Translations under genes and position numbers: made by a program | The notes under the pieces: model-generated | The model's database searches: none | Told to the model about the DNA's origin: nothing | The model's input: the letters and a program-made list of their open reading frames with translations, nothing else | In this document: positions 32,755 through 44,499 of the stretch, piece after piece | How the letters are laid out: each line of letters opens with the position of its first letter | Numbering within the stretch: position 1 is the first letter of the stretch | NCBI RefSeq assembly: GCF_011745365.1 | Contig: NW_024468912.1 | Span: forward strand, 3,658,001-3,722,000 | Length of the DNA: 64,000 nt | Source: Cryphonectria parasitica EP155 | Lineage: Eukaryota > Ascomycota > Sordariomycetes > Diaporthales > Cryphonectriaceae | Direction: 5' to 3'

Positions 32755-34706
32755 TCACCGCCCATAGGGCTCGTGAGCCACATCGAGTCCATCATTCTGG
32801 AATCGCGCAGATTCTAGATTGGGAAGCAAGGACTCGGACAGAAAAAATTGTGGCGGACATTGTTCGGCTTGCGGGTGGAAAAGGTGGTTGTTACTGTCCC
32901 GAAAATACTCAGATGCGAGCGGATCATGCTCTGAGTGCTCCCAGGCCAGCAAATCTGCCCGTTCCCTCTCAGCTTCGAGATACATCTCATCGTATTGACC
33001 GTAACTTGAGATATCAATATGTTCATCAGCTTGGGTCAAATCTTTATCGTCAAGTTCTTCTGGCGCAAAACAGCCCTGATTAGCTTCCATGAGTTCTCCG
33101 AATGAGTACATGGTTGTGTCATCCACTGGCTCTACGCTCGGGCCAATGAGCTCTTGCGGTTGTCGTCTCGCCCATCCTTGAGAGTGAATGCCCACTCGGG
33201 GCGATCTGCGACCTTCAGCTTGGGCCGTGAGCTTGATATCGGCTTGGACCTGGCTCGAGTGGCGTTTACGCCTCCGTGTGTCTCGACTGCTGAAGTAGGC
33301 TCTGTCCGGAGCAGAATTGAACCTTCGCATGCTTGGCTGTCGAGTCTGTGCAGCACGCAAAGCTTGATGATATGTGGAAGCGTTTTCATATGAGAAGCTT
33401 TGGCTTTGCATAACACTTGACATGAAGACAGCGGCGTCTCTATCAACTTGTGCAGCGGACAGTGTGCTATGGGTTGACGCTGAGTTTTGTGATGAATCAG
33501 CAGAGTCTGGTTCGGGGGATGGACTGGACTCATGAGCTTGCGTATTTAACATTGCCACCTCAAAAGAGCCTCGTGGGAGATCGTTGCTCTGTATGCGCTC
33601 GGGTTGGTGAGTATTGGGGATACGCGCAGGTGTAGACCGCAGAATGAGTAGCAGCGTCTTTTTGCGAAGCTCTGCTATGGGATCAGATGCCAGAGTCTGC
33701 ACTATCTGTCGAAGTCGGGTCGATTTCGAGTTGAGCATATTCCCAAGGGCTGACGAGATCAGAGGTGCCAACTGGACCCGGGCCGCAATTTCCTGCGGTT
33801 TGAATCAGAGTCGTGTGTCAGCGAGGACTACACAATAACATACCTGAAAGTAGTGGGCACTCCAAACAGCTGGAGCGATATCAAGGAGCGTCACGCAATC
33901 CCTTGGCCTTATGCAACGAATACCATCAAATCTTTTCCTGGAGCCGAGCAATAGACTTAACGCTGCGTGCGTCAGAGACCCCAGCTTATCCTTCTGGAGG
34001 TTCGATCCAAGGTCGTATATTGGAATATCTCGCTGGTCTCTGGTGGCTCCTCGAGCTTTCCGTGGAGGATTTCTTCGAAAATCTCGGAATTGTTGGGTAT
34101 GCGGTGGCAGAGTCGTGATCCTCGTCGCTTCGGATCTGGCCATTTCTTCGACCTGGATCTTGTCCTCGACTGCGTTCTTCATACCAAAAAACAAATTGCA
34201 GGATATTATGGAAAGATAGGCACATTTGACATGGCTTGGGCAAACCAAGCCGGAGTTTTGTAGAATGTGATGCACAGAATAAGGATATGACGACTTGGAG
34301 CCTGGCGGTCTGTGGAATCCGTTGTACTCCCGTCGGAGATCCACCCCAAGCACATTCCATGCCTGACTGCATTTAGTATGCGGCCGTTGCTGGGCTCGGC
34401 GTAGAGACTGAAAATGCTCACAGAAAGAGACTCGAGAGCTCGGATGATGACATGTTCCAGATCCTCTTGCAAGCCGCCGTCGAGAGGGCTCGCAAAGCCG
34501 ATACTCAGCTGGAACTCGCAGGGCGCACCTCGAGTGACCCATATGGACCCAGATCTGACTAGATGGCGCAGCTCGGCTGCTGAGATGTCTTCTTGGTCAT
34601 CTGGCAAAGACAGTGATGCCGAAGTCCGGACGGCAAGCATAAACTTCGCGTCTGGATCACTCGAGACCTTGATTGTGCCAAGATCGACGCATGCATCCCA
34701 AGCCAT
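32755..34706 (-). CDS. Unrecognised 613-residue protein
   Basis: Three exons (34706-34422, 34362-33844, 33792-32755) splice in phase 0 throughout (GTGAGC/CAG, GTATGT/CAG). The N-terminal 95 residues look compact and ordered (MAWDACVDLGTIKV start, a strand-rich pattern, DLEHVIIRALESLS). The middle is helical (LTHAALSLLLGSRKRF, VTLLDIAPAVWSAHYFQEIA, LRQIVQTLASDPIAELRKK). The C-terminal 300 residues are Ser/Gln/acid-rich and probably disordered, with a basic patch TRRRKRHSSQ that could be a nuclear signal. No signal peptide or membrane helix. The layout would suit a chromatin or meiosis-type regulator, but no family could be named. Confidence 0.6.
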
Positions 34707-36525
34707 GACTACATGCGTATCTAGATGGTTCAGCGTCCTTTAGAGGTACTTGAACCGACCGCAGCATAGCAGTCCGAGCGTTGTCTTCGCCGGGGGGGTA
34801 TAAAACCACGAGGAAACAGCTCAGGAGAGAGCACAAGATTAGAGAGATGGACCTGGGTGATGTTTTACACGCTGGTTGGAGATCAAAAGGCGACAAACGA
34901 GAGAAGGTTATTTTGAGGACAAATTCGGCATTCGTAGAGAGGGTGCCTGTAGCAAGGGAGATGATGAGGATGTAAAGACAGTCTTGTGACTGGAGAATTG
35001 ACTGCAAGAAGCGAGCGACCTCGAAACTTCTCAAAGTGAAGCCTGAAGGATATGTGGGTGGGGGGGGGGGGGGGGCTTGATGATGTAAAATTGAACCCGA
35101 CCATGGCTCCTGCCTTGTCTTGGTCCCAGGACATGACCTGAGTGAGCATGGGTTGTCCACCTTGGAGGGCAACGGCAAATAAGGAAGGAGTAGTCCAGGA
35201 AACTCCTACACACCAACCAGTGCATCGTCCTTGTCAAGCACTTGCGTTTCAGGGGTCGAACAGCCGGTTTAACTGATCTTGCATAGAGGAAGTTCTCTTC
35301 TTTTAGGACCCGTGAGTCTGCCGAGTGCTTCATCCTCTCACCAACGAGCGTGCAGTTGGCCCCATAGCCACAGCAGCCACGGCCGTCTTCTACCGTACCA
35401 CCTCCCACAGCCCCAGCAGAAATGAACAGGGATCGATGATAGGAATTATTCTCATGATGCAAGAGGATCACAGGGGATCAGCCTGCATCCTGACGGCTGC
35501 TCTGTCGTGCGTGGGCTCTCGTCAAGCAGGAATGAGCAATCGATTGCGACTCGGTGGGAGCTCGTCCCCCGTTCGAGAGCATACAATTACCAAAGGACTT
35601 CCTGACGAATATCAATGCACTCAATACGGCGAGCCGCTCGAAGTGTGTATGTGCCATGTACTAATGAGGCAGAAAAGGCAGCTTCTGAGCAGGAATAGGG
35701 ATCGAGAGAATAAGAGATGAGCTTATCGCGGCCTCACTGGCGATGCGCATTATTGGAATAACCCAGAGTTAGGGTGTTTGCTGACCCGCTTTTCCCACAG
35801 CCAGCAAGATAAAGACTGGCACTATTATATGTTGATCTTTTCAGGTTTGGCAGCTAGAAACAGGCGGGTATTGCGGCAGGGGAGGAAAAAGAAAACCTAG
35901 CGGTGTTTGGAGAGTATAAGAATCCTGTTTTCCTGCCTCGGGGCGCGTTAACGTCAGATGCTCGCTGATTCGGTCTGGAACTCATTGCAGCAACGTCTTG
36001 CTATTTCGGTGCAGTACTGCATATGAATACTGGCTACCTGCTCTGGACAGTCCTCTGGGAACACATCATCGTTTTATCCTCGGCCAAAAGGAAAATGGCC
36101 CTTGATCTCACCAGCGTCGCCTAGGCGGATGTTACCGTGCACCTGCGGCAGTCCGTTTTGCCGCCTCCGCGCCTATCACTCACCGCAAAGACGCGGCAGA
36201 CAACCATCTTGACCACGACAAACGCCCTCGAGCAACCAAGAGCCTTCTGGATATTTCGTCTTTCTCTCGGGGCGGATGTGACAGCTGAGGACTCAGCAGC
36301 ATCACTCAGTCTTACGTACTGGATTAGATCCCAGGGTGGATGCGAGCCAGCTATGACCTTGGCCGATCTTTCTTACGTTGGGATGACTCTAGTTGTTTTC
36401 CTTCATAATCTTTTACATCTGCGCATCTATCTACAATTTGCATATCCAGAGGTCGCTGCTGTCTTTTATATCATTTCGAAGCTTCTTCCTCGCTTTCGTG
36501 AGCTGTCCGACACGGTAGACAAGTT
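34707..36525. other. Long intergenic region, no supported gene
   Basis: 1.8 kb with a run of 16 G at 35060-35075. A 130-codon open frame at 36137-36529 ends in a TGA overlapping the next gene's ATG (ATGA) but has no family features. Probably holds divergent promoters for the genes at 32.8-34.7 kb and 36.5 kb. Confidence 0.45.
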
Positions 36526-38269
36526 ATGACTGCGCCGCCGCACCTCCAGGGGCTCGGGTACGAATCCCCGACCGAGCACACCGTCACGTCTCCAGTGGCT
36601 GCGAATTACTTGATCCGCCGCCTGAACGAGCTGGATCGGATGGACCAGAGGCGACATGATGTCTCGCGACATCCTGTGAGTGTGGACGAGCTAGTCTCTA
36701 GATCCAAGAATCTGGGCGAGACAGGGACCGTCAGCATCAAGGACCGAATAGCATGCTTTCAGTGGACTTGGTTCACGTCGACAATGGCTACAGGAGGGAT
36801 TGCCAATGTCCTTGCGTCAAGTAAGTACCACACCTCGCAAGTTGTGGCCCTTCCTGGAGAGAAGAACTGTCAAGCTTAGTATCGACTTTCTCAGTACCAT
36901 TTCGCGCCCGATGGTTAGACATCATCGGACTCATATTCTTCTTTTTCAACATCTGCATTTTCATCACCAATACGGTCCTGTTGGTGATGCGTTTCCGTCT
37001 ACGGCCCGGGAGTCTGCGAAACTCGTTCACTGATCAGTTCGAGTCGCTTTTCATCCCAGCTAGTGTAAGTCGCCAGCCATCCTTATATATTCTGCAGATG
37101 TGTATTCATTGGACCGGTGACTAAGCGAGTGTGCAGATTGTCTCGTACGTTTCGTCATGGCTGAAATCGGCATAGAGACGTCGCAGCGGCTAACCTGATC
37201 GAAAAGGCTCGGGACCATCTGCATCAATATATGTCAATACGGTGTCCCGAATACGGGCCCCTGGCTACTCCACACAATGGAGGTTCTGTTCTGGATGTGG
37301 ACAGTGCTGGCTGTCTCGGCCAGCAGCACCGTCTACGTGATCCTGTGGTCGACCATGACTTTCCCGATACACACCATGACGCCTGTCTGGGTCTTTCCTG
37401 CGTATCCTCTCCTGATCACGGCCCCTTTCGCTGCCAACCTCATTAACGCGGCCGTAAAGGTAGGTGAGGTCAATCAGATCAACGGCTTGCCCATCACGAT
37501 GGCCGCAGTGGCCGTCCAGGGGATGGGATTTAGTCTCTCCTTCATGGTCCTGGCGGCCTTTATATACAGACTCATGACGCAAAAATTACCACGAGATACA
37601 CAGCGGCCTGGTGTGTTCATCTCGATCGGACCCAGTGGATTTACCACGGCAGGAATCGGTAAGCCTGCCCGTCACCTCAAGATATACCCCGATTTATCAG
37701 GGGGCACTTGCAGGCTGTACTGACAGATGTCCCTATCATCTTTTCTTTCTTCTTTGCCAGTGGAACTCGGCAGTCTGGCAGCTGAAATACTACCTGAGGA
37801 CTTTATGGAGCCAGGTATGACGGAACATGCTGTATTCATCCTGAAATTACTCTCGGCCATGATTGGGCTGTGGCTCTGGGGCCTAGCGGTCTGGTAAGTA
37901 CACGTACTTGGATGATGATGACACCTGAGTCTCACTCAGCCACTGCAAAAGTCTTTGCTTCTTCTCCTTTTTTTCTAAGCCCCGTTTACGAGCAGGTTCT
38001 TCATCGTATCGATCGGGTCATTCTGGAAGTATGCCGAGCCGGACCATAAGACAAAAGTGTCCTTCCAGATGACGTTCTTTTCGTTCGTATTCCCCAATAC
38101 TGCCCTGGTGACTGCCACGTATCAGATCGGAAAGGCGTTCAACTGCAACCCTCTCGAGATTGTGGGATGTGTCATGGCCGGCCTCCTGGTGGTCGTCTGG
38201 GCCGTCGTCTTTACCATGATGCTGCGGAGTATCTGGACGCGACAATTGCTCTGGCCCAAGATGGACTAG
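36526..38269 (+). CDS. TDT-family transporter (malic acid / sulfite type, SLAC1 fold)
   Basis: Six exons (36526-36820, 36895-37064, 37137-37144, 37207-37658, 37761-37893, 37996-38269) give 443 residues. After a soluble N-terminus of about 80 residues come roughly ten membrane helices. Family text includes FQWTWFTSTMATGGIANVLA, the first-helix signature of the tellurite-resistance/dicarboxylate (TDT) family, followed by GVPNTGPWLLHTMEVLFWMW, FPAYPLLITAPFAA and FISIGPSGFTTAGI. Family members export malate or other C4 acids, or sulfite (Ssu1-like); which applies here cannot be settled. Exon 3 is just 8 nt (ATT GTC TC), bracketed by a GTGCAG acceptor and a GTACGT donor; without it the frame breaks. 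Confidence 0.85.
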
Positions 38270-40187
38270 TGGCAAGTCTCGATGTACTGTTTTGCATATA
38301 CTATAGTACAAACAAACAATGAACGGGATTTCTGTGTAAGAATATTAAAATAAAAAAACGAACCCAGGGCGCTCGAATGAGTGGACGACATTGAATGGAT
38401 GATGAGTTGCCGTTGTAGACAGATGTCGCGGTGTGAATGGAGATTCCGAATCCTTGCCGTGCCAGCTGCAGCCCGTGTTGCTTCTCGTCACAGATGAGGC
38501 GCTCTCCTTTGTGGGGGGAGGGAGGGGGTCGATGTTGTATTATAATGGTTGTACATGGCTTTCAGCTGCGAAGAGAGGGGAGATCTTTTGCCTGTTAGTA
38601 CGTACGTACATATGTATGTACAAAATAGTCCGCACTTGCAGCTGCGCCCCCACATCTCAGCATGTATGCGGCCAAGATGCCATGCCAGTAAGTAGGGTTT
38701 CATTCAGTCCCAGTATCCTCTTTGTCTTGCTTTGCCATTGCTTAAAATTGTCCTTTACGGTGATCAGAGTCCGTATCAGACCATGCTCATTCAATCAGTC
38801 AGAGCAGAGAGGGGGAAAGTCTTTTCAAGGTCAAGAACCAAGGGAAACGGTGGTGGTGGTAGTGGTCGTCGTCGTTGTCTCTCCGGTGGTAAAAAAAATG
38901 CCCAGCCGCTGTATGGTACAAAGTACATGTAGACTGGCTGCTGCTTATTTTAGGCGTGTGAGTAGCGATCCTTGTTGCCCCATCGCGCCAAGCAAGGTCT
39001 TTTGAGTTTGTCCCCACTTCCCTTGCTCTGGAGAGAACGAGAACCCTGGATTGATTGAGATCTCATCATCAGCGCGCCAGAGAGGAAGTTGTCTGTCCAT
39101 CCGAAGCTCCAGACCAGACCATGTGGGGGACTGCAGCATGTGGTCTCTCTCTTCTCCTTCTCCTCCTGCCCTTGTTTGACCCCGTTCTTTTTTTCAATAT
39201 TTTTTTTTTTTAATATTTTATTTGCCCCCCCTTCGTTCTTCTCTCACGATCGAATGTTGGTCTGTTACGACTCTAGGGGAAAGTACGGGGCGCAATCCCA
39301 CACTGGGTTTCTCCTTCCTCTCCCTATCTCTGTCTCTCCACATCCACACATACAACATACATCCTTCCCTCCTCGTCCTCGCCCATCAGTCATCCTCACC
39401 TAAGAGAACGACCACCCCCCTGACCCGCATATCCACGTTCCTCACCCTGCATCTTGCGTTTTTCCCGGCCCGCTCTTGGCAACCAATACTCTTTCTTTTC
39501 GCCCTCCAAATCCCAGGACACCACCAATCGAGACGGACACCAGGCCGCGGCTGCAGCTAGCCATTGCGTGCTGCGACGACCTCGATCCCTCCCCGTACGC
39601 ATTCACTCACCACTACCTGGCTGGAGCCGACGATCCATTACGAAGTCTGGGCCGTCAGCTCTCCGGACGATCCATTGCTCAGCTACTACTCTTACTACTA
39701 CTGTACACACACGCTCACACCCACACGCCCGCCTTGCATCCCCCACTGCACGGGTTCCCGACTGCGACTGCGCCTTACGACTACGGGGTAATACTTTTGT
39801 GCGTGTGTGTGCGTGTATGGTCCTGCAAGCAACCTGTAAGCCTTGTTGATCAAGGCCCTTGCCGAATTACCTACTTCATCCCCTACTTGCCTACCTATCG
39901 GCTGCTCGCGTGAGCCGCTGGTGTCCGGTCCTCCATCCTACCGTCGCAGCCGTCCGGGATCAGCTCGTGAGTGTTCTCGCCCCCCCCCCCCTCTCTTCAA
40001 ACTCCTCTCCCTTCCTTCCTCTGTTCGTGCCATGTCACGACCTATAGATGTAAATATATGTATATAAATATATATTTATATCCACCAGCTACGCAACCAC
40101 TGCCACTACTGGTTGCTGCTGTTGCTGGTGCTACGACTGCACCGTCGCATCTGGCAATCATCCACATGTATACAGACAGTACTTGTC
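38270..40187. other. Long intergenic / 5' leader of the RasGEF gene
   Basis: Almost 2 kb, no supported gene. Contains a T-rich tract near 39189-39222, CT-rich leaders from 39300 on, a C run near 39979-39989 and an AT-rich segment near 40048-40080. The long pyrimidine-rich sequence suits a long 5' leader, possibly with a leader intron. Confidence 0.45.
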
Positions 40188-43100
40188 ATGGCATTCTTCA
40201 GAACCCAAACCAAACCCCAATCCAAAGACCAGCATGTTTACGATAACATCTTATCATCAGCCTCCACGTGCGTCAGCCCTGCGGCCAACCGCCGTGCTCC
40301 CCGCCGGAGGGTCCTTGAACCCAATCCTTCCTCATCCTTCGTCACGATACCCGAGGACCCACAAACGACCCTCGCTGCTCCTCCGACGCCTCTGCCGACG
40401 ACGCCGCCGCCTCACGAAGAGGCCGATTCCTCCTCCTCCTCCTCCTCCTCCCTGCGCCCTATCCTGTCCGCTGCCTACGATCCCTTCCTCCACCGACACG
40501 TCGATGCGCGAGGCCTGCCCCGGAGCTTCACCTGCCCTCACCCGATCCCAACGCGCCATGGGACTGCGCTGCAGCCCTGGCCTCCTCGCAGAGACTCGCT
40601 GATGAACGCGACATCAGGGGTACGCTTTTAGCTTTTATACACACACACAGAGACACACACACACACACACAAATTCACCGGTCCAAACAAAAGAGAGCCG
40701 AGCCTGCTACTGCTTTCTTCTCCTTTCCTAAAGTCAGGCAAGGGGAGAGGAGTCGCATATAACAGGTGGTCGGTTGATGGCACACACGCACACACAGATA
40801 CACAGACACACGGGAGAAGAGGCTTAGATTATAGCTGGCTGACCAACCCTGTCGTGACCCTTTTTTTCTATAAAGACGCCGCCGCTGTTTCTGCGCGACA
40901 GCGTGATCAAGTGCAATACCATGGACTCCATCAACATCGCAATCATAGGAGCCAATGGCGTGGGCAAGTCGTCCTTCGTGCAGCGCGCGCTTAAGCTGCC
41001 ACAGCCGCCAACCAGCGCCATCATCACCTTTAACTGGACCGAGGCCGATGGCACCCAACACACGGTCCACACTTTCGAGGTGGACCTGGAGGGTTTCGAC
41101 CTCGAGATGAACGAGCCGATTCGCTGGCCGAGGCAGGCCAATGGCCAGATGACCCCAAGGGTCGACGGCACCATGGTCCTATACGACGTGACGAGCAAAG
41201 AGAGCATCAAGCTGTTACCCAAGACTTTCTGTGGGTCAAGAGCCTCTCGCATTCATTAATCTATATCTTGCGTGTGGTTGCTGATTCTTCTCTGCTTGTT
41301 CTTCTTTCCATTAGCTTCTCTTTCCGTTAGCAACTATACCTCCTTCCTCGTTGCGACCAAGTGCGATGCTCCTGAGGATGTCCGCGAGCTCGACACCGCC
41401 AGCGTCTCCGCCGCCTTCCCCTCCGTGATGGCCAGTTTCTGCACTTCTGCGACCTCGCCGAACAGTCAGAGAGAGTGTCTACAGGCTATGTTACGAACAG
41501 TTGTCGGTAGTCATCGAAAAGGTACACACGTCCCCAGCTGCTCATTCTCCTCGCAAGGCAATATAGGGCGGCGACGACTTTAGGGGATCATGATCTTGAA
41601 GAGACGCAACCAGAACTCGTAGCTAACGCCGTATTTTTGGTGGCCTAGGGGTTGATAGGTCGGACACTGCCAGTCAACGCAGGCGTGCTGCTTCAGCCGC
41701 AAATTTAGAACCTTTACCAGATCCGCTAAACAATGGCCGCCCCGAATCCCAGCACAGCAAGCACAGCAGGGCAAGCTCTGACCTGTCGCTACTAAAGGGA
41801 TTCTCCTCGGGCTCGAATGACAACTATTATAGGACCTCATCCGCACGCCCGCCGCGCGCCTTCTCAGGAGGTAATCTTGGGGATGAGGTCCTGAACCCGC
41901 CGGTGTCGACCCAGCTTCGGCAGTCAGGCGTACGATTAGACATCGGCGACCCTTTTAATGAAATGGACGAATCGGACGTCGACTCCTTCCGCACGTCGAT
42001 GACAGAAGACCTACCGATACTGCAGCGAAGCGATGAGAATTTCATGGAGCGACAGGCCAAGACCATGGGCGTCACGTTTGATGATCTAGTCGACAGACTT
42101 CTCGCGCCGCGGATGACAAGGGCAGACCAAAACTTTGCAGACGTCTTCCTCTGTCTCTATCGTAAATTCGCCAGACCTGGACACCTGTTCTCGGCCATCC
42201 TCGCCAGGCTGGAGCGCGCCAAAGACGACAAGACAGCACACTATCTGATCAAGAAGGGCACGCAGATGCGCATCATCGAGGTCGTAGCCAAATGGGTTTC
42301 ACTCTACCCCGGCGACTTTGCCCGGCCCCAGACGAAGAAGACGCTCGAGCGCTTTATAGCACACCTGGCAACCGAGCCGGCTTTCCTCGCAGCTGCGAGC
42401 ATGATGAGGGCTCAGCTAGAGAATTTCGTGACAGAGGACGACGACACCGGGTGGGCACATGCCGATGACCCACCAGCAGAGGACGAAGGCGCAGAGGCTG
42501 CCGCGGAGTCCAAAGAGCTGGAAGTGAATCTGGGCGGGTCGATGGATTCCCTCAAAATACGGGACCCGGCAGAATCGGCCGAGGTACGTCGGCCGTCAGC
42601 GGTGTCCGAGCTTTCGTCCCACGGGGAACGAGATCTCGGGACGGGTGAAACGAATTACCAGTACTTCACGTACGAGGACTACGAGCGGGAGGCGGCAACA
42701 ATGGTGCCACAGGCCTCCTTGCCGCTCAGCAAGGTGCGGTATCACATTTTTATGGACCTCAGCGCGGATGAGCTCGCCGAGGAGATCACGCGCATCGACT
42801 GGGTCATGTTCAGCAGCGTGCGGATCCGCGATTGGGTGCGGCACGTCAGCTTGTCGTCGGCGGAGAAGGAAAAGTGCCGGTCTCTCAAGAACGCCAACCG
42901 GCTGATCTCGCACTTCAACCACGTGGCCAAGTGGGTGCAGAACATGATCCTGATCCGCGACAAGGCGAAGCACCGGGCGCCATGTCTCGAGAAGTTTATG
43001 ATCATTGCGCACAAGCTGCGGAAGCTGAACAACTACAACGGGCTGGGCGCAATCGTCGCGGGCCTCCAGAATGCCAACATCGCGCGCCTGCGTGCCACGA

Positions 43101-43645
43101 TGGCCGGGGTCCGCCCTGAGGTCTGGAAGCAGTATCAGAGCGCCGAGAAACTCATGCTGCAGGCCAAGTCGTCGTTTGCGTACCGCCTTGCGTGGGAGAA
43201 CAGCCCACTGCCGCGCATACCATACATGGCGCTGCACCGTAAAGACCTGACGGCTGCGGAGGAAGGAAACAAGACGTTCGTGGGGCCGAATGGCGATCGG
43301 ATCAACTGGAAGAAGTTCGAGATCCTAGGCGAGATCTTGCTACCCATCATGAAAAGTCAGGGGGCGCCGTACGTCGAGGTGAGCAGGCAACACCAGGCAT
43401 GTAGGGATCTGGTACTGGATTGTCGGATGGAGCTGGATGAAGATGTAAGTGTGCTCGCTGCTGGGTTTTGCCATCGCGGTTCATTATTACTTTTATGGGG
43501 TGTGAAGTACTTGGTGGGCTGACTATGTTTTCATTCACAGGCACTCTACCAGCGAAGCAAAGCCGTCGAGCCTGGACCGGGGGCCGCGACCAGCAGCACG
43601 TCGGATTTAAAGAAGAAAACGCTGGGTTTCCTGAAGGGCGGCTGA
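40188..43645 (+). CDS. RasGEF protein with an N-terminal Ras-like GTPase domain
   Basis: Five exons (40188-40619, 40876-41230, 41315-41521, 41649-43444, 43541-43645) give 964 residues. Residues 1-150 are Ser/Pro-rich and disordered. From about 160 a Ras-like fold begins (INIAIIGANGVGKSSFVQRA, the G1 P-loop) and later shows a divergent G4 TKCD. A linker follows; a RasGEF-N region lies near residue 470 (VTFDDLVDRLLAPRM, FADVFLCLYRKFARPGHLFS) and a CDC25-type catalytic domain from about 700 (RIDWVMFSSVRIRDWVRH, NANRLISHFNHVAKWV, LRKLNNYNGLGAIVAGLQNA). The enzyme should load GTP onto a Ras-type GTPase in cell-growth or polarity signalling. Having both a GTPase-like and a GEF domain in one chain is known in some filamentous fungi. 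The first intron (256 nt) holds a CA repeat. Confidence 0.85.
40638..40671. repeat. Interrupted (CA)n repeat in an intron
   Basis: ACACAC units broken by an AGAG block, inside the first intron of the RasGEF gene. Confidence 0.8.
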
Positions 43646-44499
43646 ACGGTCATATAAACTGTAAAAAGGTAAAACGAACGACAGAGACAAACAGACAGCA
43701 AGGACTGTCTAACGTATTTGCGGCAGATTAATTACAGAGCGATTTTATTATCATTGGACTGACTTGGGCATGGCACCACGTCAACCCTTTCATTTCTTTC
43801 ATTTTCTTTCTTGTTTTAAACCTTGAATATAGAGATATGAAGGGTTTACCCAAATTACATCGTGGCCTTTGTTTTGCCCTCTCCCAGTCTGACTTTTTCC
43901 AAGGCCGGTTAGCCATGTTGCTAAAACTCTGTCTGGGTCCAGACCAGCTCATTTGTATGCCTAGTCGGCGAATATGTGAAGTAAACACGCTTGGAGGTGC
44001 GTTCTCATTGGATTCTCGCTACCTGCTGCATGGTGACGCAGCGCCTGCGCCCGCCACCCAGCCGTTTTCCCTGTCCGACTGAGAATACACGTGCAAGCTA
44101 CAATACCAGCGCAAGGCGGGGGCCAACTTCCTTACCCCGGTCTACCTCGTTTTCCCTCTGCCTTTTCTCAAAGCACGTCGAGACTTCGTCATGAAAATTG
44201 CCTGCTTCCACCAAACAAACCCCCTGAGCGAGAAGCTTATAGACAGACTGTTACCAACGATTGACACACTGGGAAAAGGCCAGAATCCGGTACTTTTCAG
44301 TTGACTGCACGAACAATTCACCTGTTTGTCTGCAGCCTTGCGCGCAACACCAGCGTGGGAGAGTTGCACACAGACTAACTACAGAACAATAATGGAGGAG
44401 GCACATGGCTCTCAGAGACTGTAAGCACACACCTTCCAAGCCATCATCTCTAAAACGACCTCTCTGCCTAGCAATATATCTTGCGGGCTCGTTACTTGC
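43646..44499. other. Intergenic, no supported gene
   Basis: About 850 bases with short frames only; contains the 3' region of the RasGEF gene and the promoter of family member 5. Confidence 0.5.

Noticed and set aside
36137..36529. 130-codon ORF whose TGA overlaps the TDT transporter ATG
   Set aside because: Too long to be a typical regulatory uORF, no conserved features; probably chance.
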